DNA of 64,000 nt from a virus. The number at the start of each line of letters is the position of its first letter. Within the stretch, counting starts at the first letter, position 1. The stretch is from IMG/VR virus record IMGVR_UViG_3300035180_002714, positions 1-64,000 of that record. The stretch is one strand, 5' to 3'. Shown here in pieces: positions 33,100 to 40,387 of the stretch. Position numbers and translations under genes: made by a program. The notes below the pieces were generated by a model. The model was given only the letters and a program-made list of their open reading frames with translations, was not told where the DNA came from and ran no database searches.

Positions 33100-33329
33100 C
33101 CCTCGGCGAAGTCCTCGCGCGCGCTCGTACACCGCCCCAACTCGGTGACCACGAGATCGTGCAGGGCCCTGACGGCCTTGCACACCTGCTCATCGTCACC
33201 CGCAACGAGAACAAGGACTACCGAGCAAGCCTCGAGTTCATGTGTCACTGCGGCGCGTTGAAGGGGAGCCAGGTCAACGATCTCGAAGTCGCGCCCGAGA
33301 TCACGTGCATGCAGTGCATCCAGTGGTGA
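33096..33329 (+). CDS. GVH-CxxC family member, array 1
   Basis: 77 aa, GTG start. Pattern: P-D-G-L-A-H, then C-H-C-G, then I-T-C-M-Q-C-I-Q-W at the very C-terminus. The 20 residues before the His are helical. First of a run of coupled paralogues to 36527; the next gene starts at the GTGA of its stop. Confidence 0.75.
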   Translation: MTLGEVLARARTPPQLGDHEIVQGPDGLAHLLIVTRNENKDYRASLEFMCHCGALKGSQVNDLEVAPEITCMQCIQW

Positions 33330-33766
33330 CCTGCGGCTGGTGCGGGTCAATCGACACGGACGCGGAGTTCGTCGACAACGGCGTGGGGATGCAGCAGGTG
33401 TCAGCTGGCATGTGCAACCATTGTGGGGCTGTACAGATCAGCCCCTTCAACGCAGAGCAGCACATGCACCCCGAAGACGTGAAGCGGGGGTGGTACGCGA
33501 GCGAGGAAACCCTCGAGGTCATGGGGCGGGACGTTGTTGATCGGCTCGTGCGCGGGTCTGAGGTTCGTGCTCGCGACTACGACAACGGCGAGAGGATGCT
33601 CGTCGAACACGAAGGCACGGTCCACCAAGCGTTCAAGCGCATCTCGTGGTCGGATCCGACGTTTCAGTTCGCGTGCGGAATCGAGACTGCGGTTGCGCAG
33701 TACCCCGCTGTCGACGTCGTCACCTGCTTCAACTGCATCGCCTACGAAATCAAAGGACGTCCATGA
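33326..33766 (+). CDS. GVH-CxxC family member fused to a zinc ribbon
   Basis: 146 aa. N-terminal C-G-W-C-G and C-N-H-C-G form a zinc ribbon (residues 3-35). A helical middle leads to the C-terminal family domain E-G-T-V-H...F-A-C-G-I...V-V-T-C-F-N-C-I-A. Shows the domain can be joined to other metal-binding modules. Confidence 0.75.
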   Translation: MTCGWCGSIDTDAEFVDNGVGMQQVSAGMCNHCGAVQISPFNAEQHMHPEDVKRGWYASEETLEVMGRDVVDRLVRGSEVRARDYDNGERMLVEHEGTVHQAFKRISWSDPTFQFACGIETAVAQYPAVDVVTCFNCIAYEIKGRP

Positions 33767-34143
33767 AGATCGACCTCGAGAAGCTCCGCAAGCTCGCGAC
33801 GATCAAGCACACCCTCGAGCCGGAGTATGACGACTTCACGAAACACTTCGACGACGAGGCGTGTGTCGTGTGGGTTCGAGACCAGCTCGAACGTGGCAAC
33901 GAATGGGCGTGGTGCACTATCAAGGTCTCCGTCTCGTACGGCGGCCTGACGGCTGACGACTACCTCGGTGGCTGCTCGTACGAATCCGAGAAGGACTTCA
34001 TGCACGAGGACGGCTACTTCCCGGACATGGTCACGACGGCCCTGAAGGAGCTGGCGCAAGGCCTCGAGAAGATCGGCAACGACCACGCGATCTGGGAACA
34101 CGACTCGATGTACTGCTTCTGGTGCATCGCGGAGGCTTCGTGA
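33763..34143 (+). CDS. Array-embedded protein with terminal CxxC
   Basis: 126 aa. It lacks the G-x-V-H part but ends M-Y-C-F-W-C-I-A-E-A-S, exactly like family C-termini. The first 100 residues are an acidic mixed fold. Possibly a family member whose His segment has diverged, or a gene that acquired the tail. ATGA/GTGA junctions on both sides. Confidence 0.7.
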   Translation: MKIDLEKLRKLATIKHTLEPEYDDFTKHFDDEACVVWVRDQLERGNEWAWCTIKVSVSYGGLTADDYLGGCSYESEKDFMHEDGYFPDMVTTALKELAQGLEKIGNDHAIWEHDSMYCFWCIAEAS

Positions 34144-34355
34144 CGAAGCGTCTTCGCGACACGCACGGCGTGGTTCATGAGACGAGCCGCACCCAGGGCA
34201 CCTTCGGTGCCCACTACACGACCTGCGAGAACCGCGGCGTTCTCTATGGCCTGGAAGAGCTGGAGGTCCTCGATGACGACACGCCCATCGCATGCTTCTC
34301 GTGCCTTGCAGACGTTTCGCGACAAGGCGGGGATCGTCCACATGACGTTGGGTAG
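34140..34355 (+). CDS. GVH-CxxC family member, array 1
   Basis: 71 aa, GTG start. Pattern: H-G-V-V-H-E-T, central T-T-C-E-N, then P-I-A-C-F-S-C-L-A-D. The C-terminal 14 residues run past the motif into the next gene. Confidence 0.75.
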   Translation: MTKRLRDTHGVVHETSRTQGTFGAHYTTCENRGVLYGLEELEVLDDDTPIACFSCLADVSRQGGDRPHDVG

Positions 34356-34473
34356 CTACGGCGCGAACTCCCTGACCGTGTGTGAAGCAGGTACCGCTAA
34401 CATGGCGTTCATGGGGTTGGAACAGGTCTACGATACGCCGGTCACCTGCATCCTCTGCTTAGGTACACGGTGA
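34273..34473 (+). CDS. GVH-CxxC family member, array 1
   Basis: 66 aa from ATG 34273, overlapping the previous member by 83 nt; TTG 34307 would shorten the overlap. Pattern: K-A-G-I-V-H-M-T, T-V-C-E-A-G, then P-V-T-C-I-L-C-L-G. Next gene starts at its GTGA. Confidence 0.7.
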   Translation: MTTRPSHASRALQTFRDKAGIVHMTLGSYGANSLTVCEAGTANMAFMGLEQVYDTPVTCILCLGTR

Positions 34474-34673
34474 GCCGGCGGTATCGTGACCCGAACGGCG
34501 TTGTGCACGAGACCCGTCGTCCACGGATGCCGATCTTCTTGTGTGAAGAGGAGAACAGCCACTGTAACTACGGGCCGTGCATCTCCGACGAGCAGGACCC
34601 CGCCATAGTCTTCACGACATGCTTGCTGTGTCTCGGAGCGCCGGCACGGTTGCGAGAGCAGCAGGCGTCTTGA
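34470..34673 (+). CDS. GVH-CxxC family member, array 1
   Basis: 67 aa, GTG start. Pattern: N-G-V-V-H-E-T-R, F-L-C-E-E, extra C-x4-C, then F-T-T-C-L-L-C-L-G. Its 3' third overlaps an opposite-strand gene candidate (34612-34857). Confidence 0.72.
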   Translation: MSRRYRDPNGVVHETRRPRMPIFLCEEENSHCNYGPCISDEQDPAIVFTTCLLCLGAPARLREQQAS

Positions 34674-34857
34674 CGAACACGACCGCCTCGATCAGCTCGA
34701 CCAGCCACTGCTCGGCGTCACCGCCGTGTCCCGTGGCCGCGCAAAGCGCTGCCATCCAAGCGAGTGCCTTCGGGCACTGCTCGGTCGAGAACATGGAGTA
34801 GAGGCACGTCCGCATGGCGGTTTCGTTGTTCGAGCGATTATCAGGTAAACGTCGCAT
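34612..34857 (-). CDS. Possible antisense small gene inside array 1
   Basis: 81 aa (or 67 aa from ATG 34815). The minus-strand codons have strong G/C third positions and a protein-like sequence (M-F-S-T-E-Q-C-P-K-A-L-A-W-M-A-A-L-C). The plus strand from 34674 to 34858 has no good gene. It is the only minus gene between 24.6 and 48.4 kb. No Shine-Dalgarno is clear, so this is tentative. Confidence 0.5.
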   Translation of the reverse strand: MRRLPDNRSNNETAMRTCLYSMFSTEQCPKALAWMAALCAATGHGGDAEQWLVELIEAVVFVKTPAALATVPALRDTASMS

Positions 34858-34874
34858 GGAAGGGGGACATCCGC

Positions 34875-35070
34875 ATGTTGCACGATGAAGCAGATGTCGT
34901 CAATCAAATCGACGCACTGGGCCTCGTCCATCGAACGAGGCGGACGTTCTATCGCGGGAGACTCAGCGACCCCCCGATACGCGGCGGCGTGTGACCCGCG
35001 CATCGACGTCGTCGAAACGCTCGACTCCGTCACCTGTTTCCAGTGCCTATGCAAAGAGTTAGCTCCGTGA
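34875..35070 (+). pseudogene. Frameshifted GVH-CxxC family member
   Basis: ATG 34875 with GGAAGGGGGAC upstream gives A-L-G-L-V-H-R-T but stops at 34994. The central Cys and S-V-T-C-F-Q-C-L-C end lie in another frame ending at 35070. Removing one C from the C6 run near 34970 restores one frame with A-A-A-C-D-P and the full pattern. Either real slippage or an assembly error. Confidence 0.65.
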
Positions 35071-35258
35071 AGCGAACCCGCACAGCCCGCACGTTCGACC
35101 GTACCTATATGGGACAGGACGGGCTCCGACACATCGTACAAAAGGACCGTGTCTACGCCGCGTGTGGGCAGTCGGTCGCCTTCGCGAAGTGGTGGGGCGG
35201 CGACAAGACACTCTCGTGCCTGACCTGCATCGCAAGGGAGAATGGCGTCGATGGATAA
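35067..35258 (+). CDS. GVH-CxxC family member, array 1
   Basis: 63 aa, GTG start in the GTGA of the broken copy. Pattern: D-G-L-R-H-I-V, A-A-C-G-Q, then L-S-C-L-T-C-I-A-R. The intact coupling to the previous stop supports the idea that the upstream frame is normally translated to that stop. Confidence 0.75.
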   Translation: MKRTRTARTFDRTYMGQDGLRHIVQKDRVYAACGQSVAFAKWWGGDKTLSCLTCIARENGVDG

Positions 35259-35458
35259 GTCCCACTACTTCTACCTGACGCTCTTCACGGACTACCACGG
35301 CATCGCCCCCTGGTGCTACGGCATGTGCGGGGGCCCTCCCCGTCTGTGGCAAGGCGTATTTCTACAAAAGCTCCTACGAGGTTGAAGCGCCAGGTTTTCC
35401 CACGTGTATCCAGTGCATCGCGATGGTGGACGGCGATTACGTCAAAGGGCCTCAATGA
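35251..35458 (+). pseudogene. Frameshifted GVH-CxxC family member
   Basis: ATG 35251 (or 35242) opens M-D-K-S-H-Y-F-Y and would stop at ~35394. The expected C-terminus (V-C-G-K-A-Y-F...F-P-T-C-I-Q-C-I-A) is in another frame ending at 35458. Deleting one G from the G5 run near 35330 restores a single frame. The His segment reads Y-H-G-I-A rather than G-x-V-H. Confidence 0.6.
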
Positions 35459-35655
35459 TGTTTGTGCGAATCAAAGACGGTCTTGTGCATAAGGTCAAAC
35501 AGTACGAGACCGCGGACCACTACGGTCTGACGGTGTGTCGTGCTTCGTTCACGCAAGACAAAGTACATTCTCGCCTCAATGAGGAAACGTCGCCGGCTAA
35601 GACGTCTAAACCTCCGGTGACGTGTTTGCAGTGCATCGCGAAGGATGGTGTATGA
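35455..35655 (+). CDS. GVH-CxxC family member, array 1 (near consensus)
   Basis: 66 aa, ATG-ATG start. A clear example of the family: K-D-G-L-V-H-K-V near residue 8, T-V-C-R-A, then P-P-V-T-C-L-Q-C-I-A-K-D. Overlaps at both ends. Confidence 0.78.
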   Translation: MMFVRIKDGLVHKVKQYETADHYGLTVCRASFTQDKVHSRLNEETSPAKTSKPPVTCLQCIAKDGV

Positions 35656-36203
35656 AGACGTCGTACAAAGTCAAACGTGGCCACATATGGCATGTGGTGC
35701 ACGAGACGAAGTCGATGCGTACACCGCCGGGCGCCGTGTGGACGTTGTGCGGATCGTACTACGAAGAAGGAGAGTGGGGCGCGCGAACCCCCACATGTCC
35801 GAACTGCCTCAAGGTCGACAACCCCTTGCTTCTCCCTCCACATGCAAAGAGGTATCTCAGGGCGGTCGCCAAGAAGGATCCCTTTCTCCTGAGCGTGCGC
35901 GAGTCGCTTAAAGCGCTCGTACGTGCGGACTATTTGACGCACGAAGGTGAGTTGACTCGTCGGGGTACAATCCTGGTGGAGGACTACCTACGTACGCCGG
36001 TACCTCTGGAGGACGACGCCCGTGTTGTTCACGCGCGTTGGCCTCTCGACAGCTGCCCACGTTGCAACATGAACGGCCGGCTGCTCGACGTCAATCAGAT
36101 GACCACGGAGCGCTACGCCAAGCTTCGAATGGTCGAAGACCAGCTCATGGTAACGTGCTTCCAGTGCATCGCCCGCGGGGACCCTCGTGACGACATATAC
36201 TGA
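35652..36203 (+). CDS. GVH-CxxC family protein with two domains
   Basis: 183 aa. Domain 1 (~8-58): H-V-V-H-E-T, L-C-G-S, T-P-T-C-P-N-C-L. A helical linker (~65-120). Domain 2 (~120-180): A-R-V-V-H-A-R, C-P-R-C-N, then M-V-T-C-F-Q-C-I-A-R. It shows duplication and fusion within the array. Confidence 0.75.
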   Translation: MKTSYKVKRGHIWHVVHETKSMRTPPGAVWTLCGSYYEEGEWGARTPTCPNCLKVDNPLLLPPHAKRYLRAVAKKDPFLLSVRESLKALVRADYLTHEGELTRRGTILVEDYLRTPVPLEDDARVVHARWPLDSCPRCNMNGRLLDVNQMTTERYAKLRMVEDQLMVTCFQCIARGDPRDDIY

Positions 36204-36351
36204 CCACGACGGCGTCGTGCATGTTGTGACCAAGCGGTACCCCGAGTGGACGTGTTGCAACAAACGAATGACGGGCGCGACCGAACGTGGCTCTGGGAAG
36301 TATCCAACGTGCCTGTGGTGTGTGATCAGTCGTCTGTGGACACCTTGGTGA
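36187..36351 (+). CDS. GVH-CxxC family member, array 1 (54 aa)
   Basis: GTG start overlapping the previous gene by 17 nt. Pattern: H-D-G-V-V-H-V-V, W-T-C-C-N, then Y-P-T-C-L-W-C-V-I. The shortest intact member. The next begins in its stop (GTGA). Confidence 0.72.
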   Translation: MTTYTDHDGVVHVVTKRYPEWTCCNKRMTGATERGSGKYPTCLWCVISRLWTPW

Positions 36352-36527
36352 CATGCACGGACGAGGCAGGCCTGGTCCATTTTGCGATCGGGCATGGCAC
36401 CTGGTGTGGATGGTCGAGGGCGTGGGTGGGTGGTGAGTGGCTGGTTGACCCCAAGCCAAAGATGGTGACGTGCCTCGAGTGCATCGCCCAGGAGCAGCGA
36501 AATGTCCGAGCCCCTGCCAAACGCTAA
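36348..36527 (+). CDS. GVH-CxxC family member, end of array 1
   Basis: 59 aa, GTG start. Pattern: E-A-G-L-V-H-F-A, T-W-C-G-W, then M-V-T-C-L-E-C-I-A-Q-E, with a basic C-terminal tail. Overlaps the following frame by 26 nt. Confidence 0.75.
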   Translation: MTCTDEAGLVHFAIGHGTWCGWSRAWVGGEWLVDPKPKMVTCLECIAQEQRNVRAPAKR

Positions 36528-37008
36528 GAAACCGCGGGTCTCGACGCTTCGCCCGGCTATCCGGGCGATTCTCGAACGAACCCGCAAAGCACGCGCCGAA
36601 CTCGACGCATTGATTGGAGAACCTGATGGCACAACCGAGACGGGCGACACGCACTCCGCGTGTGCCGCCCCCGAGCCTTCCACCCCAACCTCCGAGGATG
36701 CTTGTCCGGTGGCCCGACGGAAAGCACCGAAGCTGGACAACAATCGATCACATCGAACGCAGCGCGATCCTAAGCCTGCTCCGCGCGCGCCGACCAACGG
36801 AAGACGTCCTGCAGCTGCACCCGACGGTGACCGTCGGAACCCTCGCCGCCGTCAAGGCGTGGTTCAACCGCTAGCAGTGAAGACGGCTCTTGTCGCCTTG
36901 TTCAAGCCGGGGTTGACGATCGAGCAAGTGATGGCTGAGCACCCGGATGTATCCAAGGGGACGCTCGTGGCCGTCAAAGCAAACGTGACGCGCGGCGCTT
37001 ATAAATAG
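36502..37008 (+). CDS. Unknown protein, long disordered middle (overlapping frames)
   Basis: 168 aa if read throughout. The ends look coding: residues 1-45 are helical and basic, and the last 43 read T-A-L-V-A-L-F-K-P-G-L-T...G-T-L-V-A-V-K. The middle is Pro/Arg-rich and coincides with the better-looking frame at 36626-36874. A separate short gene from GTG 36877 is an alternative for the C-terminal part. Confidence 0.45.
   Translation: MSEPLPNAKKPRVSTLRPAIRAILERTRKARAELDALIGEPDGTTETGDTHSACAAPEPSTPTSEDACPVARRKAPKLDNNRSHRTQRDPKPAPRAPTNGRRPAAAPDGDRRNPRRRQGVVQPLAVKTALVALFKPGLTIEQVMAEHPDVSKGTLVAVKANVTRGAYK
36626..36874 (+). CDS. Small HTH-like protein, nested frame
   Basis: 82 aa. A Pro/Arg-rich N-terminus, then a Trp-containing part and a C-terminal helical motif S-A-I-L-S-L-L-R-A-R...V-G-T-L-A-A-V-K-A-W. 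This C-terminus parallels that of the overlapping 36502-37008 frame (A-L-V-A-L-F...G-T-L-V-A-V-K), so the two may be duplicated domains in tandem. Confidence 0.55.
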   Translation: MAQPRRATRTPRVPPPSLPPQPPRMLVRWPDGKHRSWTTIDHIERSAILSLLRARRPTEDVLQLHPTVTVGTLAAVKAWFNR

Positions 37009-37072
37009 CGCACACGAAACAGGTAAAAGACTGTGTAGAGGACGGGCGCATACTGCGACTGTCTTAACCATT

Positions 37073-37089
37073 GATGGCCACAAGCCATC
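37073..37089 (+). promoter_or_regulatory. Leader hairpin with CACAA loop
   Basis: GATGGC-CACAA-GCCATC lies in the 95-nt gap before 37104, 14 nt from the ATG and just before GAAAGAGAG. The loop is identical to that of the hairpin at 38783, though the stem differs. TAACCA precedes both. Confidence 0.45.
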
Positions 37090-37103
37090 GAAAGAGAGAA
37101 TCT

Positions 37104-37814
37104 ATGTCCGAAGATATGGTCCAGCTCGCGAAGAAGTACGTCGGCAACATCAGCGCCAAGGGGCTTCTGTACGCCGAGGCGATCGACATGCTCGTCAAGG
37201 GACATCAGATGGTCCAGGCGGGAACCGAGGCGCTCCAGCACCTCGAGGGCCGCAAGCCGAAGTCGAAGTCGACGGGCTACGGCGGCACGCAGGGCGGACT
37301 GCTCGTCAAGGCGCCGAAGACCTCGAAGGCCAAGACCTCGAACCCTGACATTCTCGAGGCGCTACACAAGGCGCTGGTGAAGGGGCCGATGACGACCATG
37401 GAGCTGGCTCTGGCCGTGAAGTGTTCCACGTCCTATGTCCGGGTGCTGTTCAGGACGGACAAGACGGTGGTCCGTGTGGGCGGAGGCAACAAGACGCAGT
37501 GGGCGCTGCGCACGGGCTCGATGCCCAAGACGTCGCGCAAGGTCAAGGCGACGGCCGTGGCGGGAAAGACGATCCGCCGGCAGGCGGCGGCGGACGCCGC
37601 TGACCCCGCGCAGCGGAAGAAGGATGAGGACAAGATCCTCGTCATCCTCAAGGACTCGCCGAAGCTCACCATCGGCCCCCTGATGCGGAAGCTCAAGCGG
37701 AGCTTCTACCCCACCGTGCGCGCCATCAAGGCGATGCTCAAGGACGGACGTCTCAAGTTGGCCGAGGCCGAGACCAAGAACGGGCGCAAGCTCGTGACGT
37801 GGGTGCCCGCGTGA
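37104..37814 (+). CDS. DNA-binding protein with two winged-helix-like parts
   Basis: 236 aa from ATG 37104. A helical N-terminus (~1-50), a Lys/Ser linker, then a winged-helix-like part (L-V-K-G-P-M-T-T-M-E-L-A-L-A-V-K-C-S-T-S-Y, ~90-135). A second basic linker leads to another such part (I-L-V-I-L-K-D-S-P-K-L-T-I-G-P-L-M-R-K-L-K, ~180-236). The high Lys content suggests DNA binding, perhaps transcriptional or structural. First gene after the leader hairpin. Confidence 0.65.
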   Translation: MSEDMVQLAKKYVGNISAKGLLYAEAIDMLVKGHQMVQAGTEALQHLEGRKPKSKSTGYGGTQGGLLVKAPKTSKAKTSNPDILEALHKALVKGPMTTMELALAVKCSTSYVRVLFRTDKTVVRVGGGNKTQWALRTGSMPKTSRKVKATAVAGKTIRRQAAADAADPAQRKKDEDKILVILKDSPKLTIGPLMRKLKRSFYPTVRAIKAMLKDGRLKLAEAETKNGRKLVTWVPA

Positions 37815-38518
37815 ACACGGCGGTGCGCGCTCGCCCACGTCACAACAACGTCAGTCCGGTCACCGGACTTCGCTACGCGCGCGTCTATCCGGGCGACGCT
37901 GAAGACAAGCGCGTGGCACAGCTGTTCACCTATCGGCATGCGCTCGAGGCGCCACGGGTTGGGGCCGCAGTGACCCTCTCGGGCACCTCACCCCTGGCGG
38001 AAGTCCTGCTTATGCGGGACTACCTGCAGTGGCCGGGCGAACGGACCTACTTCATCGACTGGGCGAAGGACGCAGGCGCCAAGCCGTTGGTGCTCGCGGG
38101 GTTCAAGGCGATCCGGCGAGAATGGCCAGGGGCCAACGTCGAGCACGGCGACATCAACGACGTGGTGACACGGCTGCCGATGATCGGCTTCGCCAACCTC
38201 GACTTCATGGGCTTCGACCGCACGAGCGTCATGCCGTGCGTGCAGAAGACCATCGAACACCTTGCCCGCGGTGGGGTGATATCGCTAACCTGGTTCCGCG
38301 GCCGCGAGGTCGATGAACCGAATCGGTCTGCGTGGGACGTGTTCGAGGCTGCGCGTGACGTCGAAGATCTCGACTCACGCCGGCGTGTGGGCATCCAGCG
38401 GCTCATCCATCGATGGGCACGTGCTGTGAACGTGACGCTCGAGTGGATGGGCGGGCTGGACTACCAGCACAAACATTCGCCGATGAGCGTCATGGTCTGG
38501 CGCAGAAAGAGGACGTGA
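37811..38518 (+). CDS. Possible SAM-methyltransferase-like protein
   Basis: 235 aa, GTG start in the previous stop. Secondary-structure order resembles a class I methyltransferase: T-Y-F-I-D-W-A-K (strand 2 acid), V-E-H-G-D-I-N-D-V (acidic loop), F-A-N-L-D-F-M-G-F (strand 4), and I-S-L-T-W-F-R. The glycine loop is poorly conserved. Treat as fold-level guess. Confidence 0.5.
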   Translation: MNTAVRARPRHNNVSPVTGLRYARVYPGDAEDKRVAQLFTYRHALEAPRVGAAVTLSGTSPLAEVLLMRDYLQWPGERTYFIDWAKDAGAKPLVLAGFKAIRREWPGANVEHGDINDVVTRLPMIGFANLDFMGFDRTSVMPCVQKTIEHLARGGVISLTWFRGREVDEPNRSAWDVFEAARDVEDLDSRRRVGIQRLIHRWARAVNVTLEWMGGLDYQHKHSPMSVMVWRRKRT

Positions 38519-38706
38519 TGGGGGTCAAGTTCAAGCTCATCGATAACGGCAAGACCGTTGAACTCTCCTTGCGAATCTCATCGATCGCCAACGGGTGGGT
38601 CATCAAAGCAGGTGACAAGCCGTACTTCGTCTTCACCGAAGACGAGGTGCACGAGGCGGTGCGTGGAATGCTCGCAGCATACCTCGAACAGCCCAAGGGC
38701 CCGTGA
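38518..38706 (+). CDS. Unknown 62-aa protein
   Basis: Starts in the previous stop (TGATG). A beta-type N-terminal half and one acidic helix. Followed at once by a terminator, so it ends the unit that starts at 37104. Confidence 0.7.
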   Translation: MGVKFKLIDNGKTVELSLRISSIANGWVIKAGDKPYFVFTEDEVHEAVRGMLAAYLEQPKGP

Positions 38707-38710
38707 GTCC

Positions 38711-38740
38711 GGGGAGCGGACACGTCGTCCGTTCCCCTTT
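38711..38740 (+). terminator. Rho-independent terminator
   Basis: GGGGAGCGGAC (38711) pairs with GTCCGTTCCCC (38727), 11 bp with one G-U, loop ACGTC, followed by TTTCCCTTT. It lies 4 nt after the stop of the 62-aa gene and before the regulator leader. Confidence 0.75.
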
Positions 38741-38782
38741 CCCTTTCGACCTTGCGCTCCACCAGCACAAGACGTAACCAAA

Positions 38783-38803
38783 GACACGACCACAAGTCGT
38801 GTC
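38783..38803 (+). promoter_or_regulatory. Leader hairpin with CACAA loop (possible operator)
   Basis: GACACGAC-CACAA-GTCGTGTC is a perfect 8-bp inverted repeat, ending 12 nt before ATG 38816 and upstream of CAGGA. It may be an mRNA leader structure like the one at 37073, or an operator for the HTH protein it precedes. Confidence 0.5.
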
Positions 38804-38815
38804 AACAGGATAAAC

Positions 38816-40039
<1,224 letters not shown>

Positions 40040-40043
40040 GCAC

Positions 40044-40071
40044 AAGGCGCGCCTGCGGCGCCTTATTTTTT
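40044..40071 (+). terminator. Rho-independent terminator
   Basis: AAGGCGC (40044) pairs with GCGCCTT (40058) around a 7-nt loop, followed by ATTTTTT. It ends the monocistronic XRE-family gene. Confidence 0.8.
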
Positions 40072-40085
40072 GCGCGGGAGATCTA

Positions 40086-40283
40086 ATGAAGACAACCCTG
40101 CGACGTGACCCTGCGACGACGATCGTCCACTACGGTTACGTCAAGCGGTTCGACGATCGCTGGGATGACCGCTGGGTCACCTGCTGCGGACGGGGCTCGG
40201 GCATCGACACAGTGTTCTGGAGCATCACCTTTGAGCCCGAGGGTCCGACGTGCATGTGGTGCGTAGCGAAGGCGTTTATGTGA
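40086..40283 (+). CDS. GVH-CxxC family member, single copy
   Basis: 65 aa, CGGGAG upstream of ATG 40086. Pattern: T-T-I-V-H-Y-G, V-T-C-C-G, then G-P-T-C-M-W-C-V-A-K. Opens a new unit just after the terminator and is coupled to a 35-aa gene. Confidence 0.75.
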   Translation: MKTTLRRDPATTIVHYGYVKRFDDRWDDRWVTCCGRGSGIDTVFWSITFEPEGPTCMWCVAKAFM

Positions 40284-40387
40284 TAAACCTCATCCTCAAC
40301 CTGTTGGGTCTTTTGACCCGTGTCAAAGCACACACTCGAATGCGCGGCGCCGTGCGCGTCGTCAAGTACTGGAGAAAAGCATCGTGA
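40280..40387 (+). CDS. 35-aa micro-protein
   Basis: GTG start in the GTGA of the previous stop, and its own stop forms the GTGA start of the next gene. A hydrophobic N-terminus (I-N-L-I-L-N-L-L-G-L-L) is followed by a very basic tail (R-V-K...R-M-R-G-A-V-R-V-V-K). The double coupling argues it is real; it could act at the membrane. Confidence 0.55.
   Translation: MINLILNLLGLLTRVKAHTRMRGAVRVVKYWRKAS

Noticed and set aside
33763-34143. Full membership of the 126-aa gene in the GVH-CxxC family
   Set aside because: Only the C-terminal C-F-W-C-I-A matches; the G-x-V-H and central Cys are absent, so it is listed as array-embedded only.
34875-35458. Programmed frameshifting in the two broken array members
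   Set aside because: No X-XXY-YYZ heptamer in phase; both breaks lie at plain C6 and G5 runs, so an indel is simpler.
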